A DNA stretch of 64,000 nucleotides from Bacteroidales bacterium (GCA_015709215.1 JACCQN010000002.1:81132-145131), one strand, 5' to 3'; positions 44,664 through 54,123 are shown, numbered from the stretch's first letter. Notes: a model not told the origin generated them from the letters alone. Numbers and translations are program-made.

Positions 44664-47132
44664 TTATTCAATCATAATCTTTTGTGTAGCAGTGCCATTC
44701 ACCGTTTGAATGGTCAGGATGTACATGCCTGTTTCGAAGGCATCAGTAGCAATGCGGGTTTCGCTTTGGCCAACAGTACCTTCATAAACTACCTGTCCGA
44801 GCGTATTGCTGAGGATAATGGAAGTAATTTCGGTATTGCCTTTAAGGAACAGCACATCATTAGCCGGATTAGGATAAACAGAAACATAAGTCTGTTCGCC
44901 ATTTTCGTTCAATCCAACCAATACGGTGATCCATACACTGATGTTAATCTGCTGGTTAGCAGGATCATTACTTCTTACGTGCATTTTACCTTTGTAGATG
45001 GTTTGTGGTGTAAGACCTGTAGCATCCAAATCAATGGTGATATCTTCTGCTTCACCAGCTTCCACTTCACCAGCTGTTGGAGAAACGGTCAACCAAACTG
45101 AACCAGCTTCACCAGTAAGTTGTGCGCGGATATTCCAGTTAGCATTCAAATCAGGATCAGGGTTAGCAGACAGGTGACTCCAACCCGGGCCGGAAGAAAT
45201 CCAGTCGCCATCAGGTACAGCAGGACCGGCATCAACACCAGCAGGGAAAATACCAGCAGGCTGATCCATCCAATAACCTACCCAAAGGTCGCGTCCGCTA
45301 ACATAAACGGGCTGTGTTAAAACAACTGTTGTCCAGTCGCCAATATTCGGGAAGAAATCTTGCTCGTAAACCAATTCACCCGGGCCGGGAAGATTGATCG
45401 AACCCATATCCCAGATCATGATTTTGTGACCATCAGCGGGATCGTTGATAAATACATCAACAGAAGTAAGATACATGCCGTTGTAAGGATTTACCATATC
45501 AGCAGGGAATCTTGCAGCTACGCGCCATTGATTTGCATTGGTCAAACCAATAGCAGAAGCGTTTTCGCCGCTGTAAGTAAGGGTTACATCACGATTGGCT
45601 GGAGCAGCCGGGCCTGGAGTATAATTAGGAGCAGCAACCGGAACACCATTTGTGCGACCAATCTTTGCATCTGAAACAATAGGTGTAGCAGCTTTTTTGG
45701 CAGGCTCATCAAAAGAGGTAACGATATCATAAATTAACAAGCTTTCGCCGGTATTACCAAGTGAACGGATAAAGGTTTCGGTTTCACCCTCTGGCAAAGT
45801 AGTCAGGATTTGTGAACTATTGATATCGATTGTAGGATCTTGTGCCGGGGGAACCAAAGCAATAAATGCAACATCATCAAAATAATACTGTGGTGTTTCT
45901 GTACCATCAGCACCTGCATAAAAATCAATTCCACCTAATTGGAGTGTTCCAGCTGTTCCATCAGATTGCAAACTAAATTGCCATTCATAAATCAACTCCT
46001 CATTAAAATAAATCTGTGCAACATCATTATCCACATCAATAACATTATTAACTGAAAACCAGTCATTGGTTGGATAAGTAAAAGTAGCAGTGTTTTGGCC
46101 TCCAGCATGCATATAACCAGTACCATCTGCCTTGAAATATACCTCAACTGCAAACTCAACTCCCGGAGCTTCAAAATGTTGAATATTGTAATAGCCTCCA
46201 AAGCCATCGGAAATTAACATCATCCATTCAACAATAAATTTTCCGGAAGTTTTATTCCCAAGTTTTAAAACAACATCAGACACTCCATCAATCTTAACAG
46301 CTTGTTCAGGGCTATTTGATTGTTCATCTAAAATAAGGGCATCCTCATCACTACCTGGATCATCATTCCAGGTCATCCACCATTCGGGATTAGATTCGGC
46401 AATATAATCTCCCAAATTGTAACTTTCAAAATCATCAACGTAAAGTAATTGCTCGATGTCGGCTTCAAAGTTTACATCATCGAAATAATACTCTGGTGTT
46501 TCACCTGTTTCAGCACCAGCGAAGAAATTAACTCCGCCCAGTTGCAACTGACCAGGTTCGCCCTGAGCCTGCAGACTGAATTGCCATTCGTAAATCAATT
46601 CGCTGTCAAAATACACTTGTGCCCAGTCGTTGTTGAGATCGATATAGTTTTCTACAGTAAACCAGGTGCCTTGAGTATAAGTGAAAGTTGCTGCTTCAGC
46701 ACCACCGGCATTCATAAAACCAGTTCCGTCAGCTTTGAAATAAATTTCAAAAGCCCATTCAACGCCTGGTGCTTCATAATGCTGAATATTGTAATAGCCA
46801 GCCATTCCTTCAGGAACAAAAAAGTTGAAATCAACCCAGTACATTCCAGAGGTTTTATTGCCAAGCTTAAGAACCATATCATTGGTTCCGGAAACATAAA
46901 CAGAATTCACACCAGAAGCAGCTTCATCAGATGAAATTACAGCGTCTTCTGCACTTCCCGGATCATCTGACCAGGTTGTCCACCATTCAGGATTTGACAC
47001 GGCCAGATAATCTCCGACTGTGTAGCTTTCGAAGTCGTCTTCATAAACGACTTCACGGTTTTGTGCCTGCAAACTGAAGGCTGATAGCACAAAAGCCATT
47101 AATGTGACCGTTAAAAAAGTAAATTTTCTCAT
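44664..47132 (-). CDS. Secreted two-repeat LamG-like protein with T9SS type A sorting domain
   Basis: An 822-residue exported protein with a signal peptide ending near 'FSLQAQ'. Two homologous modules of about 200 residues follow, each beginning 'DDFESY..GDY.A.SNPEWW', passing through 'YYNIQH(Y/F)EAPGVE' and ending 'YYFDDV'; they look like concanavalin/LamG beta-sandwiches. After a linker there is a beta-rich region ('LWVGYWMDQPAG') and an Ig-like segment ('MHVRSNDPANQQINI'). The last about 75 residues are a T9SS type A domain: 'VSVYPNPANDVLFLKG', 'LSNTLGQVVYEG', 'GMYILTIQT', 'ATQKIMIE'. Surface or secreted; ligand unknown, no catalytic motif seen. Confidence 0.88.
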   Translation of the reverse strand: MRKFTFLTVTLMAFVLSAFSLQAQNREVVYEDDFESYTVGDYLAVSNPEWWTTWSDDPGSAEDAVISSDEAASGVNSVYVSGTNDMVLKLGNKTSGMYWVDFNFFVPEGMAGYYNIQHYEAPGVEWAFEIYFKADGTGFMNAGGAEAATFTYTQGTWFTVENYIDLNNDWAQVYFDSELIYEWQFSLQAQGEPGQLQLGGVNFFAGAETGETPEYYFDDVNFEADIEQLLYVDDFESYNLGDYIAESNPEWWMTWNDDPGSDEDALILDEQSNSPEQAVKIDGVSDVVLKLGNKTSGKFIVEWMMLISDGFGGYYNIQHFEAPGVEFAVEVYFKADGTGYMHAGGQNTATFTYPTNDWFSVNNVIDVDNDVAQIYFNEELIYEWQFSLQSDGTAGTLQLGGIDFYAGADGTETPQYYFDDVAFIALVPPAQDPTIDINSSQILTTLPEGETETFIRSLGNTGESLLIYDIVTSFDEPAKKAATPIVSDAKIGRTNGVPVAAPNYTPGPAAPANRDVTLTYSGENASAIGLTNANQWRVAARFPADMVNPYNGMYLTSVDVFINDPADGHKIMIWDMGSINLPGPGELVYEQDFFPNIGDWTTVVLTQPVYVSGRDLWVGYWMDQPAGIFPAGVDAGPAVPDGDWISSGPGWSHLSANPDPDLNANWNIRAQLTGEAGSVWLTVSPTAGEVEAGEAEDITIDLDATGLTPQTIYKGKMHVRSNDPANQQINISVWITVLVGLNENGEQTYVSVYPNPANDVLFLKGNTEITSIILSNTLGQVVYEGTVGQSETRIATDAFETGMYILTIQTVNGTATQKIMIE

Positions 47133-47170
47133 AATGATAAAATTTAGGTTAAATAAAATGTTGATTGATA

Positions 47171-47178
47171 CAAAAATA
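47171..47178 (-). promoter_or_regulatory. -7 promoter box of the T9SS type A gene
   Basis: The reverse strand reads TATTTTTG, matching TAnnTTTG, about 38 nt upstream of the start at 47132. Confidence 0.45.
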
Positions 47179-47223
47179 ATTCAAATTACAAAGTTTTACA
47201 AACTTTCATTTGCGTCTGCCAAA

Positions 47224-48183
47224 TTACAAAACTTTTTTGGGAGCAAAGAATTTTTTGCCCTGAAAAGTGTCCCGATTTTCTAATTCTTTCTCTATGCGTT
47301 GTAATACAGCATCATAGCGAAGTGTTCCAAAAGGTGCAGAAATAAGAAAACGCGGCGGCACTTCCCCTGCAAATCGCTCAATCACAATTGCCGGATTCAG
47401 CCGTTCGGTAAAAGAAACAACAAAATCAATGTAAGTTTCAAGGTCGAAAAGCTGAAATGCTTCAGGATTTTGCTTGTATTCTTCGGCCATGGCCGTGTTT
47501 TTAAAAAGCTGAAGCTGATGAAATTTGATTGTTGTAAGCGGCAAATTTGATAAAACCTCAGCAGCATCCAACACCATCTGAGGTGTTTCGCCTGGCAGGC
47601 CAAATATGAGATGCGCTCCAACCGGAATTCCCATCGCAGCCGTTTTTTGGATGGCATTGCTGGATGCTGTAAAATCATGCCCCCTGTTGATTCGGTTAAG
47701 GGTCAGATCATAAATACTTTCCACACCATATTCAACCATCACATATTTTTCTTTTTGGATTTCGGCCAGCAGATTGAGTACTTCATCATCTGCCACATCA
47801 GGCCGTGTTCCGATTACCAAACCTTCAACTCCTTCAACCGAAAGTGCTTCCATATAACGCTTTCTCAAAGTATCCAAGTCGGCATAGGTATTGGAATAAG
47901 CCTGAAAATAAGCCAGGTATTTACTCGCTCTCCTATAACGTTTTTGATGAAATTCTTTTCCCTCTTCCAGTTGCTGAGTGATGGATTTTGAGGGCTGGCA
48001 GTAAGAAGGATTAAAGGCATCGTTTATGCAATAGGTGCAGCCGCCAATTCCCTTGCTTCCATCGCGATTGGGGCAGGTAAAACCAGCATCCAGACTGATT
48101 TTTTGTATTCGTCCGCCAAAAATCTTTTTGAAATAAGCTGTGTAGCTGTTGAACCGTCGTTGATCGCCCCAGGGATAATTCAT
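47224..48183 (-). CDS. TIGR01212-family radical SAM protein (YhcC-like)
   Basis: A 319-residue radical SAM enzyme with the variant cluster motif seen in 'FTCPNRDGSKGIGGCTYC' (C-x8-C-x2-C type, as in YhcC/Elp3-like proteins), and 'GTRPDVADDEVLNLL', 'VEYGVESIYDLTLNRINRGH' and 'GIPVGAHLIFGLPGET' further on. The reaction is not established; relatives are linked to tRNA or nitrogen metabolism. The start is taken at the ATG at 48183 ('MNYPWGDQRRFNSY'). A longer in-frame start at 48258 would place the N-terminus inside a terminator hairpin and give an unlikely Cys/Phe-rich sequence. Confidence 0.88.
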   Translation of the reverse strand: MNYPWGDQRRFNSYTAYFKKIFGGRIQKISLDAGFTCPNRDGSKGIGGCTYCINDAFNPSYCQPSKSITQQLEEGKEFHQKRYRRASKYLAYFQAYSNTYADLDTLRKRYMEALSVEGVEGLVIGTRPDVADDEVLNLLAEIQKEKYVMVEYGVESIYDLTLNRINRGHDFTASSNAIQKTAAMGIPVGAHLIFGLPGETPQMVLDAAEVLSNLPLTTIKFHQLQLFKNTAMAEEYKQNPEAFQLFDLETYIDFVVSFTERLNPAIVIERFAGEVPPRFLISAPFGTLRYDAVLQRIEKELENRDTFQGKKFFAPKKVL

Positions 48184-48212
48184 AGCACAAATATAAGCAT
48201 TCACACAAAAGC

Positions 48213-48246
48213 AAAAGCCGCAGAAGTAGTAACTCCGGCGGCTTTT
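48213..48246 (-). terminator. Terminator after the peptide transporter
   Basis: Stem AAAAGCCGC (48213-48221) with GCGGCTTTT (48238-48246). On the reverse strand it ends in CTTTTG runs. It lies 20 bases beyond the transporter stop. Confidence 0.7.
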
Positions 48247-48265
48247 GTGAATATTCAAATGTGGT

Positions 48266-49906
48266 TTATGAAACCTTTTCCAGCTTTTTCATAATGGAGA
48301 AAATAAATGCTGCTGCGATAAGCGACAATACAATAAAGATTAACCAAACCTGCCAAATAGCAACGCGTTCGTACAAATAGCTACCAACCCAAAGCATTTG
48401 ATTACCCAACGCAGTGGCACCAAGCCAGCCACCTTGCATCAAGCCCTGATATTTAGGCGGAGAAACTTTTGATACAAAGGAAATACCCATCGGGCTGAGG
48501 AATAGCTCAGCAATAGTAAGTGTGAAATAAGTTGAGATGAGATAATAAGCACTTACGCGTGGCGAATCGGGTGTCAACTCTTTGAAAGGATCAAGCCCGA
48601 TCGAACCTATTAAAAGAATAACAAATCCAATGGCGGTTATGATCATCCCAATACCAATCTTGCGAGGTGCTGATGGCTCCATATTTCTGCGGTTGAGCCA
48701 GGCAAAAAAGCCAACGATTATAGGTGTAAGCAATACAATCAAGGCAGGATTAAAATGCTGGAAAATTTCAGGTGAGATAGGGTTAACCTCAGCATTATTG
48801 GTGTAAAAATAATACACTCCCATTGCGGCCAGGAATGCAACCGCAGCGCCTATAAATTTAGATTTTGCGCTCGATTTTTTGTTGATAAGGGCACTCAAAC
48901 CAAAAATACCAACAATAATGGACAGCAACGACCAGATATTGAATATTAAATAAGTGCCGGGACCAACAGAAGTTTCAGTATAATCACGTGCAAAGAAACT
49001 CATGGTTAGGCCATTTTGGTGGAATGCCATCCAGAAGAAAATTACCACACCAAATACGAGGAACAAAGCAGTAAGTCGCTGTTTGGTTTCTTCCTTGCTC
49101 ATTTCGATGATTTTTTCGCCTTCGTTGGCAATTTTCTTTTTCACATCGGGAAGTTTGTTTTTAAACATGACAAACACCAGGAAAGAAACGATCATTGTAA
49201 GCGCTGCTGCACCAAAAGCATAGTTGAAACCGGCACTGTAAGCTGCGAGGTATTTTTCGGAAAATGCCGGCAACTGATCAAGACTAACATTAACACCCGA
49301 AACCTCAGTAGCTAATGTCTGAAGGAGCGTAGTGTCTCCTAATATGCCATCCTGATATTTATGAATAAGACCAGGCAGCTCATTATTACGCAGATAGCCT
49401 TCTGATTTGATAAACCAGTTGATAATACCGGCTGCCACACTCGGAGCAAATAAAGCGCCGATATTAATTCCCATGTAAAATACACTAAATGCAGAATCGC
49501 GCAGATGAGCATACTTTGGATCGTCGTACATCTGTCCAACAACAGCTTGCAAATTACCTTTGAAAAGTCCATTTCCGAAGGCAATTACAAACAAAGCTAT
49601 CAAAGTGAAAACCAATCCAAAACCTGGTATGGTCATCAACACGTAGCCAGCAAGCATCGTGATTAAACCAACAAAAATTGTCCCTTTATAATTCATGGTG
49701 CGGTCAGCTATAATGCCACCAACCAGTGCCAATCCGTAAATCAGTGCATAGAACACACTATACACTACGCCGGCATTGGATTCGGTTAATCCGTACTTGG
49801 CAGTAAGGTAAAATACTAAAATACCCATCATGGTATAAAAGCCGAACCGTTCTCCCATATTTGCGAAAAACGCAACTATCAATCCTTTTGGATGTCCTTT
49901 AAACAT
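48266..49906 (-). CDS. POT-family proton-coupled di/tripeptide transporter
   Basis: A 546-residue multi-pass MFS transporter of the proton-dependent oligopeptide (POT/PTR2) family. The N-terminal signature region reads 'FFANMGERFGFYTMMG', then 'GVVYSVFYALIYGLALVGG' and 'YMGINIGALFAPSVAAG'. The canonical ExxERFxYYG motif keeps Glu-Arg-Phe, but its first Glu is Asn here, and the second Tyr is Thr. A long loop (about residues 190-215) and about 14 hydrophobic segments are visible. It probably imports small peptides. Single gene with a terminator downstream. Confidence 0.87.
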   Translation of the reverse strand: MFKGHPKGLIVAFFANMGERFGFYTMMGILVFYLTAKYGLTESNAGVVYSVFYALIYGLALVGGIIADRTMNYKGTIFVGLITMLAGYVLMTIPGFGLVFTLIALFVIAFGNGLFKGNLQAVVGQMYDDPKYAHLRDSAFSVFYMGINIGALFAPSVAAGIINWFIKSEGYLRNNELPGLIHKYQDGILGDTTLLQTLATEVSGVNVSLDQLPAFSEKYLAAYSAGFNYAFGAAALTMIVSFLVFVMFKNKLPDVKKKIANEGEKIIEMSKEETKQRLTALFLVFGVVIFFWMAFHQNGLTMSFFARDYTETSVGPGTYLIFNIWSLLSIIVGIFGLSALINKKSSAKSKFIGAAVAFLAAMGVYYFYTNNAEVNPISPEIFQHFNPALIVLLTPIIVGFFAWLNRRNMEPSAPRKIGIGMIITAIGFVILLIGSIGLDPFKELTPDSPRVSAYYLISTYFTLTIAELFLSPMGISFVSKVSPPKYQGLMQGGWLGATALGNQMLWVGSYLYERVAIWQVWLIFIVLSLIAAAFIFSIMKKLEKVS

Positions 49907-50162
49907 AGTTAGTTAGGTTTTAATTACACATTACAATAATTGATTTCTGAAACTTGAGAGAACAAAAATAGAGAAAAAAACATGCCGGCCAACAAAAATC
50001 GGACGTCTCACCAAGTATCAAGAAAGTTTCTAAATTGCAGGATATACATTGATTTATCAGCGAGTTTGAATTGCGATTGATTTTTTTTACGCAGGCAAAA
50101 TGGAGCCTTGTAATCGTGTAATATTTTAAAGGTATATTCGTCTTGACATCAGAACAGTGCCT

Positions 50163-50681
50163 ATGAATTCTGAAGACTTTAAGCAGCAGTTATTTGGGTT
50201 TAAGAATAAGCTTTACCGCTTAAGTCTGCGTCTTTTATCAGACCATCAGGAAGCAGAGGATGCCGTTCAGGAAACCTATCTCAAACTCTGGAAAATGCGA
50301 AAGTCGCTCCATCATTACAACAGCAAAGAGGCCCTGGCCATGACCATGACAAAAAATTACTGTCTGGATCAGTTAAAAGCCAAGCGCCGAACTACTTTGT
50401 CCTTATCCGATGATGAGCAAAACAGCAGCAATTTACCTGATCCGCACAAGCTTGCTGAGCTAAAAGACGAGGCCTTAAAAATTAACTACTTGATCAATGC
50501 CTTGCCTGAACAACAAAAAATTATCATTCAGTTAAGGGATCTGGAGCAATATGAGTTTGAAGAAATCGCGACAATTACTGGCATGAATTTGAATGCCGTT
50601 CGGGTAAATCTTTCACGGGCACGAAAGCAAATCCGTAAACAATTGATTCAACAACACAACTATGAAATACAAAGCTATTAA
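50163..50681 (+). CDS. ECF-type RNA polymerase sigma factor
   Basis: A 172-residue sigma-70 family factor with region 2 ('LSDHQEAEDAVQETYLKLWK') and region 4 ('LPEQQKIIIQLRDLEQYEFE', 'TGMNLNAVRVNLSRARKQIR'). No extra domains, so it is of the ECF class. The ATG at 50163 is preferred to a GTG two codons earlier. The last 20 bases overlap the next gene, an anti-sigma-like membrane protein, and a DUF4252 gene follows. A TATATTCG sequence at 50133-50140 is an imperfect -7 box. Confidence 0.92.
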   Translation: MNSEDFKQQLFGFKNKLYRLSLRLLSDHQEAEDAVQETYLKLWKMRKSLHHYNSKEALAMTMTKNYCLDQLKAKRRTTLSLSDDEQNSSNLPDPHKLAELKDEALKINYLINALPEQQKIIIQLRDLEQYEFEEIATITGMNLNAVRVNLSRARKQIRKQLIQQHNYEIQSY

Positions 50682-51213
50682 TCAACTTATTGAAAAATAT
50701 TTCGAAGGCCTTACCACTTTGGAGGAGGAAGCGCTGCTCAGGGAATATTTTGAACAGGAAGAAATTCCTGAAGAATGGCAATCGATCAGGCCACTCTTCA
50801 GGCTTAAACAAGATGTATCGCTTGCCGACAAGCCATTTGAAGAAGCTTTTGATAGGCATCTGGCCAATCAAAAATCGGAAATTAACAAGATCTTTCAGTG
50901 GCCATTGGTCGCAGCTGTTGCTGCAGTTGCTATATTATTTTTCAGTTTGTTCGATTTTAATGAACCCTCATCAACAAAAGACACTTTTAATGATCCGGCA
51001 GAGGCTTATGCGGAGGTAATTAGGACATTACAATTTATGGGTATCAAATTATTTGATGGCATGAGTCCAACAATAATGGCCGGAAACAAGCTGGATAAGG
51101 GAATTGCTCAGATCGAACGTCTGAGATGGATCGATATCGGAATCGAAAAAACCAGACAGCTGGGCGAAATTGATCAAACAAGAAATCTTTTAAAATTTAA
51201 TGATAAACCTTAA
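50662..51213 (+). CDS. One-helix membrane protein, possible anti-sigma factor
   Basis: A 183-residue protein with a cytoplasmic N-terminal part containing 'LIEKYFEGLTTLEEEALLRE', a motif common at the N-terminus of membrane proteins encoded after ECF sigma genes in Bacteroidota. One transmembrane helix ('WPLVAAVAAVAILFFSLF', about 74-91) and a short outer domain follow. It overlaps the sigma gene by 20 bases, so translation is coupled. I infer an anti-sigma role from position and topology; no zinc-binding anti-sigma motif is seen. Confidence 0.65.
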   Translation: MKYKAINQLIEKYFEGLTTLEEEALLREYFEQEEIPEEWQSIRPLFRLKQDVSLADKPFEEAFDRHLANQKSEINKIFQWPLVAAVAAVAILFFSLFDFNEPSSTKDTFNDPAEAYAEVIRTLQFMGIKLFDGMSPTIMAGNKLDKGIAQIERLRWIDIGIEKTRQLGEIDQTRNLLKFNDKP

Positions 51214-51225
51214 ACACCTAAAATC

Positions 51226-51762
51226 ATGAAAAAAATCTTAATTATCCTGAGTGTAGTTTTAGCCCTTCCTTTATTAGGATTTTCGCAGACAACCTCCATC
51301 GACAAGCTCTACGAAAAATATGCCGGCCAGGAGTATTTTACTTCTATTAACATCTCTTCCGAAATGTTTAAGCTGGCTGCAGGCCTGAGCCAGAATATGG
51401 AAGGCGAAGATGCCAAAGAACTCAACGATTTAGTGAATCAGATCAATGGCATGAAAATCCTGATTTTTGAAGATTCATTGAAAAAAAGTAAAATTGATTT
51501 TATGTCCGAATTGAATAAATCAGTTAATTTCAAGGATTTCGCCGAGCTGATGCGTGTGGAAGAAAAAGATGGAACGGTACGTTTTTTAACCAAAAAGGAA
51601 AACGGAAACAAGATCAGCGAAATGCTGATGATTGCTGAAGACGGCGGCGAAGTGGTTGTGATGAGTTTTACGGGTTCTATCGATCTGCAATCCATCGGCA
51701 AACTGGCTAAAACCATGAATATGAAAGGTATGGAGAATCTGGAAAAGCTTGATAATAAATAG
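51226..51762 (+). CDS. DUF4252 exported protein
   Basis: A 178-residue protein with a signal peptide ending near 'LLGFSQ'. The body matches the DUF4252 pattern: 'SIDKLYEKYAGQEYFTSINI', 'MKILIFEDSLKKSKIDF', 'EDGGEVVVMSFTGSIDLQSI'. Members occur after ECF sigma/anti-sigma pairs in Bacteroidota and are probably their main targets; the function is unknown. It starts 13 bases after the preceding gene and ends at a strong terminator. Confidence 0.85.
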   Translation: MKKILIILSVVLALPLLGFSQTTSIDKLYEKYAGQEYFTSINISSEMFKLAAGLSQNMEGEDAKELNDLVNQINGMKILIFEDSLKKSKIDFMSELNKSVNFKDFAELMRVEEKDGTVRFLTKKENGNKISEMLMIAEDGGEVVVMSFTGSIDLQSIGKLAKTMNMKGMENLEKLDNK

Positions 51763-51785
51763 ATCGACAGCTCGAATTTTTTTTT

Positions 51786-51816
51786 AAAGGCATCGAATTG
51801 TTTCGGTGCCTTTTTT
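51786..51816 (+). terminator. Rho-independent terminator after the sigma operon
   Basis: A 12-bp stem AAAGGCATCGAA with TTCGGTGCCTTT, a TTGT loop and a T run. Confidence 0.88.
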
Positions 51817-51858
51817 GGATTTCTCACTTTCCGTTTTTCCATAAATCATGGAAATGAG

Positions 51859-51866
51859 TACTTTTG
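51859..51866 (+). promoter_or_regulatory. -7 promoter box of the hepT-mntA pair
   Basis: TACTTTTG matches TAnnTTTG. Transcription would start near 51873, which places an in-frame ATG at 51848 upstream of the transcript and favours the ATG at 51881. Confidence 0.5.
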
Positions 51867-51880
51867 TACAAAACGATATT

Positions 51881-52282
51881 ATGAATGCCAAAACCATCCG
51901 GTGGAAACAGCGTTTTCAATATTTTGAAAAGGCAACAGACAGATTAAAAGAAGGTGCCGAAATTTCTAATCCAGATGATTTTCAAAAGGCGGGGCTTATC
52001 CAAATATTTGAAATCAGTTTCGAGCTTGCCTGGAAAATAATGAAAGATTACCTTGAAGCTGAGGGTTTTCTTGAAATAAAATCACCACGCGATGCGATTA
52101 AGCAAGCTTTCAATATCGAGTTGATTGTTCAAGGTCATTTATGGTTGGAAGCACTTGAAAATAGAAATCTTAGCGTACATACCTACAATGAAGCCCTCGC
52201 CAATGAATTGGTAAATAACATCAAAAACAACTACTTACCTTTGTTGCTGGAACTGAAAAATAAACTTTCACAAAAAATCTAA
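51881..52282 (+). CDS. hepT: HepT-like HEPN toxin (HI0074 / NTase substrate-binding family)
   Basis: A 133-residue all-helical protein of the HI0074 family (nucleotidyltransferase substrate-binding, HEPN fold). Signature parts are 'WKQRFQYFEKATDRL', 'FEISFELAWKIMKDYLEAEG', 'SPRDAIKQAFN'. The RNase motif R-x4-H-x-Y appears as 'RNLSVHTY' (Arg95, His100, Tyr102 in this numbering). In studied HepT/MntA pairs the Tyr is adenylylated by the partner to silence the toxin. The stop shares one base with the next gene's ATG. An upstream in-frame ATG at 51848 is rejected because it precedes the probable transcription start. Confidence 0.85.
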   Translation: MNAKTIRWKQRFQYFEKATDRLKEGAEISNPDDFQKAGLIQIFEISFELAWKIMKDYLEAEGFLEIKSPRDAIKQAFNIELIVQGHLWLEALENRNLSVHTYNEALANELVNNIKNNYLPLLLELKNKLSQKI

Positions 52283-52593
52283 TGTTTGGACTTCAACAAG
52301 CTGACTTATTGCAGATTGAAGCAATCTTTAATCGCTATGCCGAACTTGAGAAAGTAATAATTTTTGGCAGCAGAGCATTAGGAAATTACAAGGCAGGAAG
52401 TGATGTGGATCTGGCACTTTTTGGTGATTTGCTTACTGAGAAAATTGTTGCCTCAATTCATTTTGAACTAAATGAAAACAGTTTGATGCCTTATTTTTTT
52501 GATGTGATCAATTACCACAGCATCCGCAATGATTCTTTAAAAGATCATATCAATCAGCAAGGTAAATTGATTTATGAAAGGAAAAATGTATAG
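52282..52593 (+). CDS. mntA: MntA-like nucleotidyltransferase antitoxin
   Basis: A 103-residue minimal nucleotidyltransferase. The motif GSx10DxD is present as 'FGSRALGNYKAGSDVDLALF' (about residues 27-46). It is encoded directly after the HEPN protein with a one-base overlap, forming a type VII toxin-antitoxin pair in which the antitoxin adenylylates the toxin. A terminator follows three bases after the stop, so the two genes form a self-contained cassette. Confidence 0.87.
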   Translation: MFGLQQADLLQIEAIFNRYAELEKVIIFGSRALGNYKAGSDVDLALFGDLLTEKIVASIHFELNENSLMPYFFDVINYHSIRNDSLKDHINQQGKLIYERKNV

Positions 52594-52595
52594 AT

Positions 52596-52628
52596 AAAAG
52601 CTTGGCAGAAAATTCTACCAGGCTTTTT
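52596..52628. terminator. Terminator between mntA and proS
   Basis: Stem AAAAGCTTGG (52596-52605) with CCAGGCTTTT (52618-52627), one G-T pair, then T residues. It lies between the convergent mntA and proS genes. Confidence 0.75.
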
Positions 52629-52650
52629 AATAATGTAATGTTAATGGAGC

Positions 52651-54123
52651 CTAATATGCCCTGGCAAAATAAACCCGCTGTGCCGAGGGTTTTCCGCTGT
52701 AAATACAATTGCCTTCTTCGGGATAGCTTTCAATCGGGATCAAACGAATTGTGGCTTTGGTTTCTTCTTTGATTTTTTGTTCTGTTTCGGACGTGCCATC
52801 CCAATGCGCCATCACAAAACCACCCTTTTCGATCCTGTCTTTAAAGTCACTCCAGTTGTCAACTTTAAAAGTATTTTCATTCCTGAAATCCAAGGCTTTC
52901 TGATAAAGATTCTTTTGAATCTGTTCCAACAAATTAGCTACTTTTTGTTCCAGATTTTGCTGATGCAGAGATTCTTTTTCAAGGGTGTCTCTGCGGGCCA
53001 CTTCAACGGTATTATTCTCAAGGTCGCGCGGCCCGATAGTCAACCGAAGCGGAATACCCTTCAATTCCCACTCAGCAAATTTAAAGCCTGGTTTTTGCGT
53101 TGTGCGGCTATCGTATTTCACCCTGATTCCTTTTGTTTCCAAAGCCTTTTTAATTTCATTGGCTTTATCAGAAATCTGCTCATACTGCTCATCATTTTTG
53201 TAAATCGGCACGATAACAACTTGAATAGGAGCAAGTTTTGGAGGCACAACCAATCCATTATCATCAGAATGCGACATAATCAGCGCCCCCATCAAACGTG
53301 TTGAAACACCCCAGGAAGTTGCCCAAACATATTCCAGTTTGTTCTCTTTGTTTAAAAACTTTACATCAAAGGCTTTAGCAAAATTCTGTCCCAAAAAATG
53401 TGAGGTTCCTGCCTGCAGCGCTTTCCCGTCCTGCATTAAAGCCTCAATACAATAAGTTTCGACGGCACCTGCAAAACGTTCATTGGGCGACTTTACCCCA
53501 CGCAGTACCGGAACAGCCATCCATTCCTCAGCAAACTCTGCATAAACCTTCAACATCTGCTCGGCTTCGGCAATTGCCTCATCCTTAGTGGCATGAGCCG
53601 TATGGCCTTCCTGCCATAAAAATTCTGCGGTGCGCAAAAACAAACGTGTACGCATTTCCCAGCGAACCACATTAGCCCATTGATTTATTAACAATGGCAG
53701 GTCGCGATAGCTCTGAATCCAGTTGCGATAGGAGTCCCAGATAATCGTCTCTGAAGTTGGCCGAACGATTAGTTCTTCTTCTAATTTAGCCTCTTCATCA
53801 ACGATAATCCCTTTTCCATTGGGATCATTTTTGAGCCTGTAATGGGTAACTACTGCGCATTCTTTTGCGAAACCCTCCACATGGCTGGCTTCTTTGCTAA
53901 AAAAAGATTTTGGAATAAAAAGCGGGAAATAGGCATTTTCGTGCCCTGTATCCTTAAACATCTTATCCAGAGCTTGTTGCATGCGTTCCCAAATGCCATA
54001 TCCGTATGGTTTAATCACCATACAGCCTCTTACTGCTGAGTTTTCTGCCAGATCGGCTTTGGTAACAAGATCATTGTACCACTGAGAATAATTATCTTTG
54101 CGAGAGGTTAATTCTTTAGCCAT
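52651..54123 (-). CDS. proS: Prolyl-tRNA synthetase
   Basis: A 490-residue class II synthetase of the compact (archaeal/eukaryote-like) ProRS form with no editing insertion. Motif 2/3 landmarks: '[18 protein letters not shown]', '[15 protein letters not shown]', '[20 protein letters not shown]'. Anticodon-binding domain around '[15 protein letters not shown]', and a C-terminal domain ending in aromatic 'RVYFARAY'. Start at ATG 54123 ('[16 protein letters not shown]'); the open frame extends to 54198 but that extension is not protein-like and would overlap the region ahead of the divergent lipoprotein gene. Confidence 0.95.
   Translation of the reverse strand: MAKELTSRKDNYSQWYNDLVTKADLAENSAVRGCMVIKPYGYGIWERMQQALDKMFKDTGHENAYFPLFIPKSFFSKEASHVEGFAKECAVVTHYRLKNDPNGKGIIVDEEAKLEEELIVRPTSETIIWDSYRNWIQSYRDLPLLINQWANVVRWEMRTRLFLRTAEFLWQEGHTAHATKDEAIAEAEQMLKVYAEFAEEWMAVPVLRGVKSPNERFAGAVETYCIEALMQDGKALQAGTSHFLGQNFAKAFDVKFLNKENKLEYVWATSWGVSTRLMGALIMSHSDDNGLVVPPKLAPIQVVIVPIYKNDEQYEQISDKANEIKKALETKGIRVKYDSRTTQKPGFKFAEWELKGIPLRLTIGPRDLENNTVEVARRDTLEKESLHQQNLEQKVANLLEQIQKNLYQKALDFRNENTFKVDNWSDFKDRIEKGGFVMAHWDGTSETEQKIKEETKATIRLIPIESYPEEGNCIYSGKPSAQRVYFARAY

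Noticed and set aside
45860..47060. Long DNA repeats suggesting a CRISPR-like or tandem satellite array
   Set aside because: The period is about 600 nt, it stays in frame, and it encodes two homologous protein modules. No CRISPR array was seen anywhere in the window.
48184..48258. A 25-residue N-terminal extension of the radical SAM protein
   Set aside because: It would be translated from a terminator hairpin and is Cys/Phe-rich without family support; the start at 48183 is preferred.
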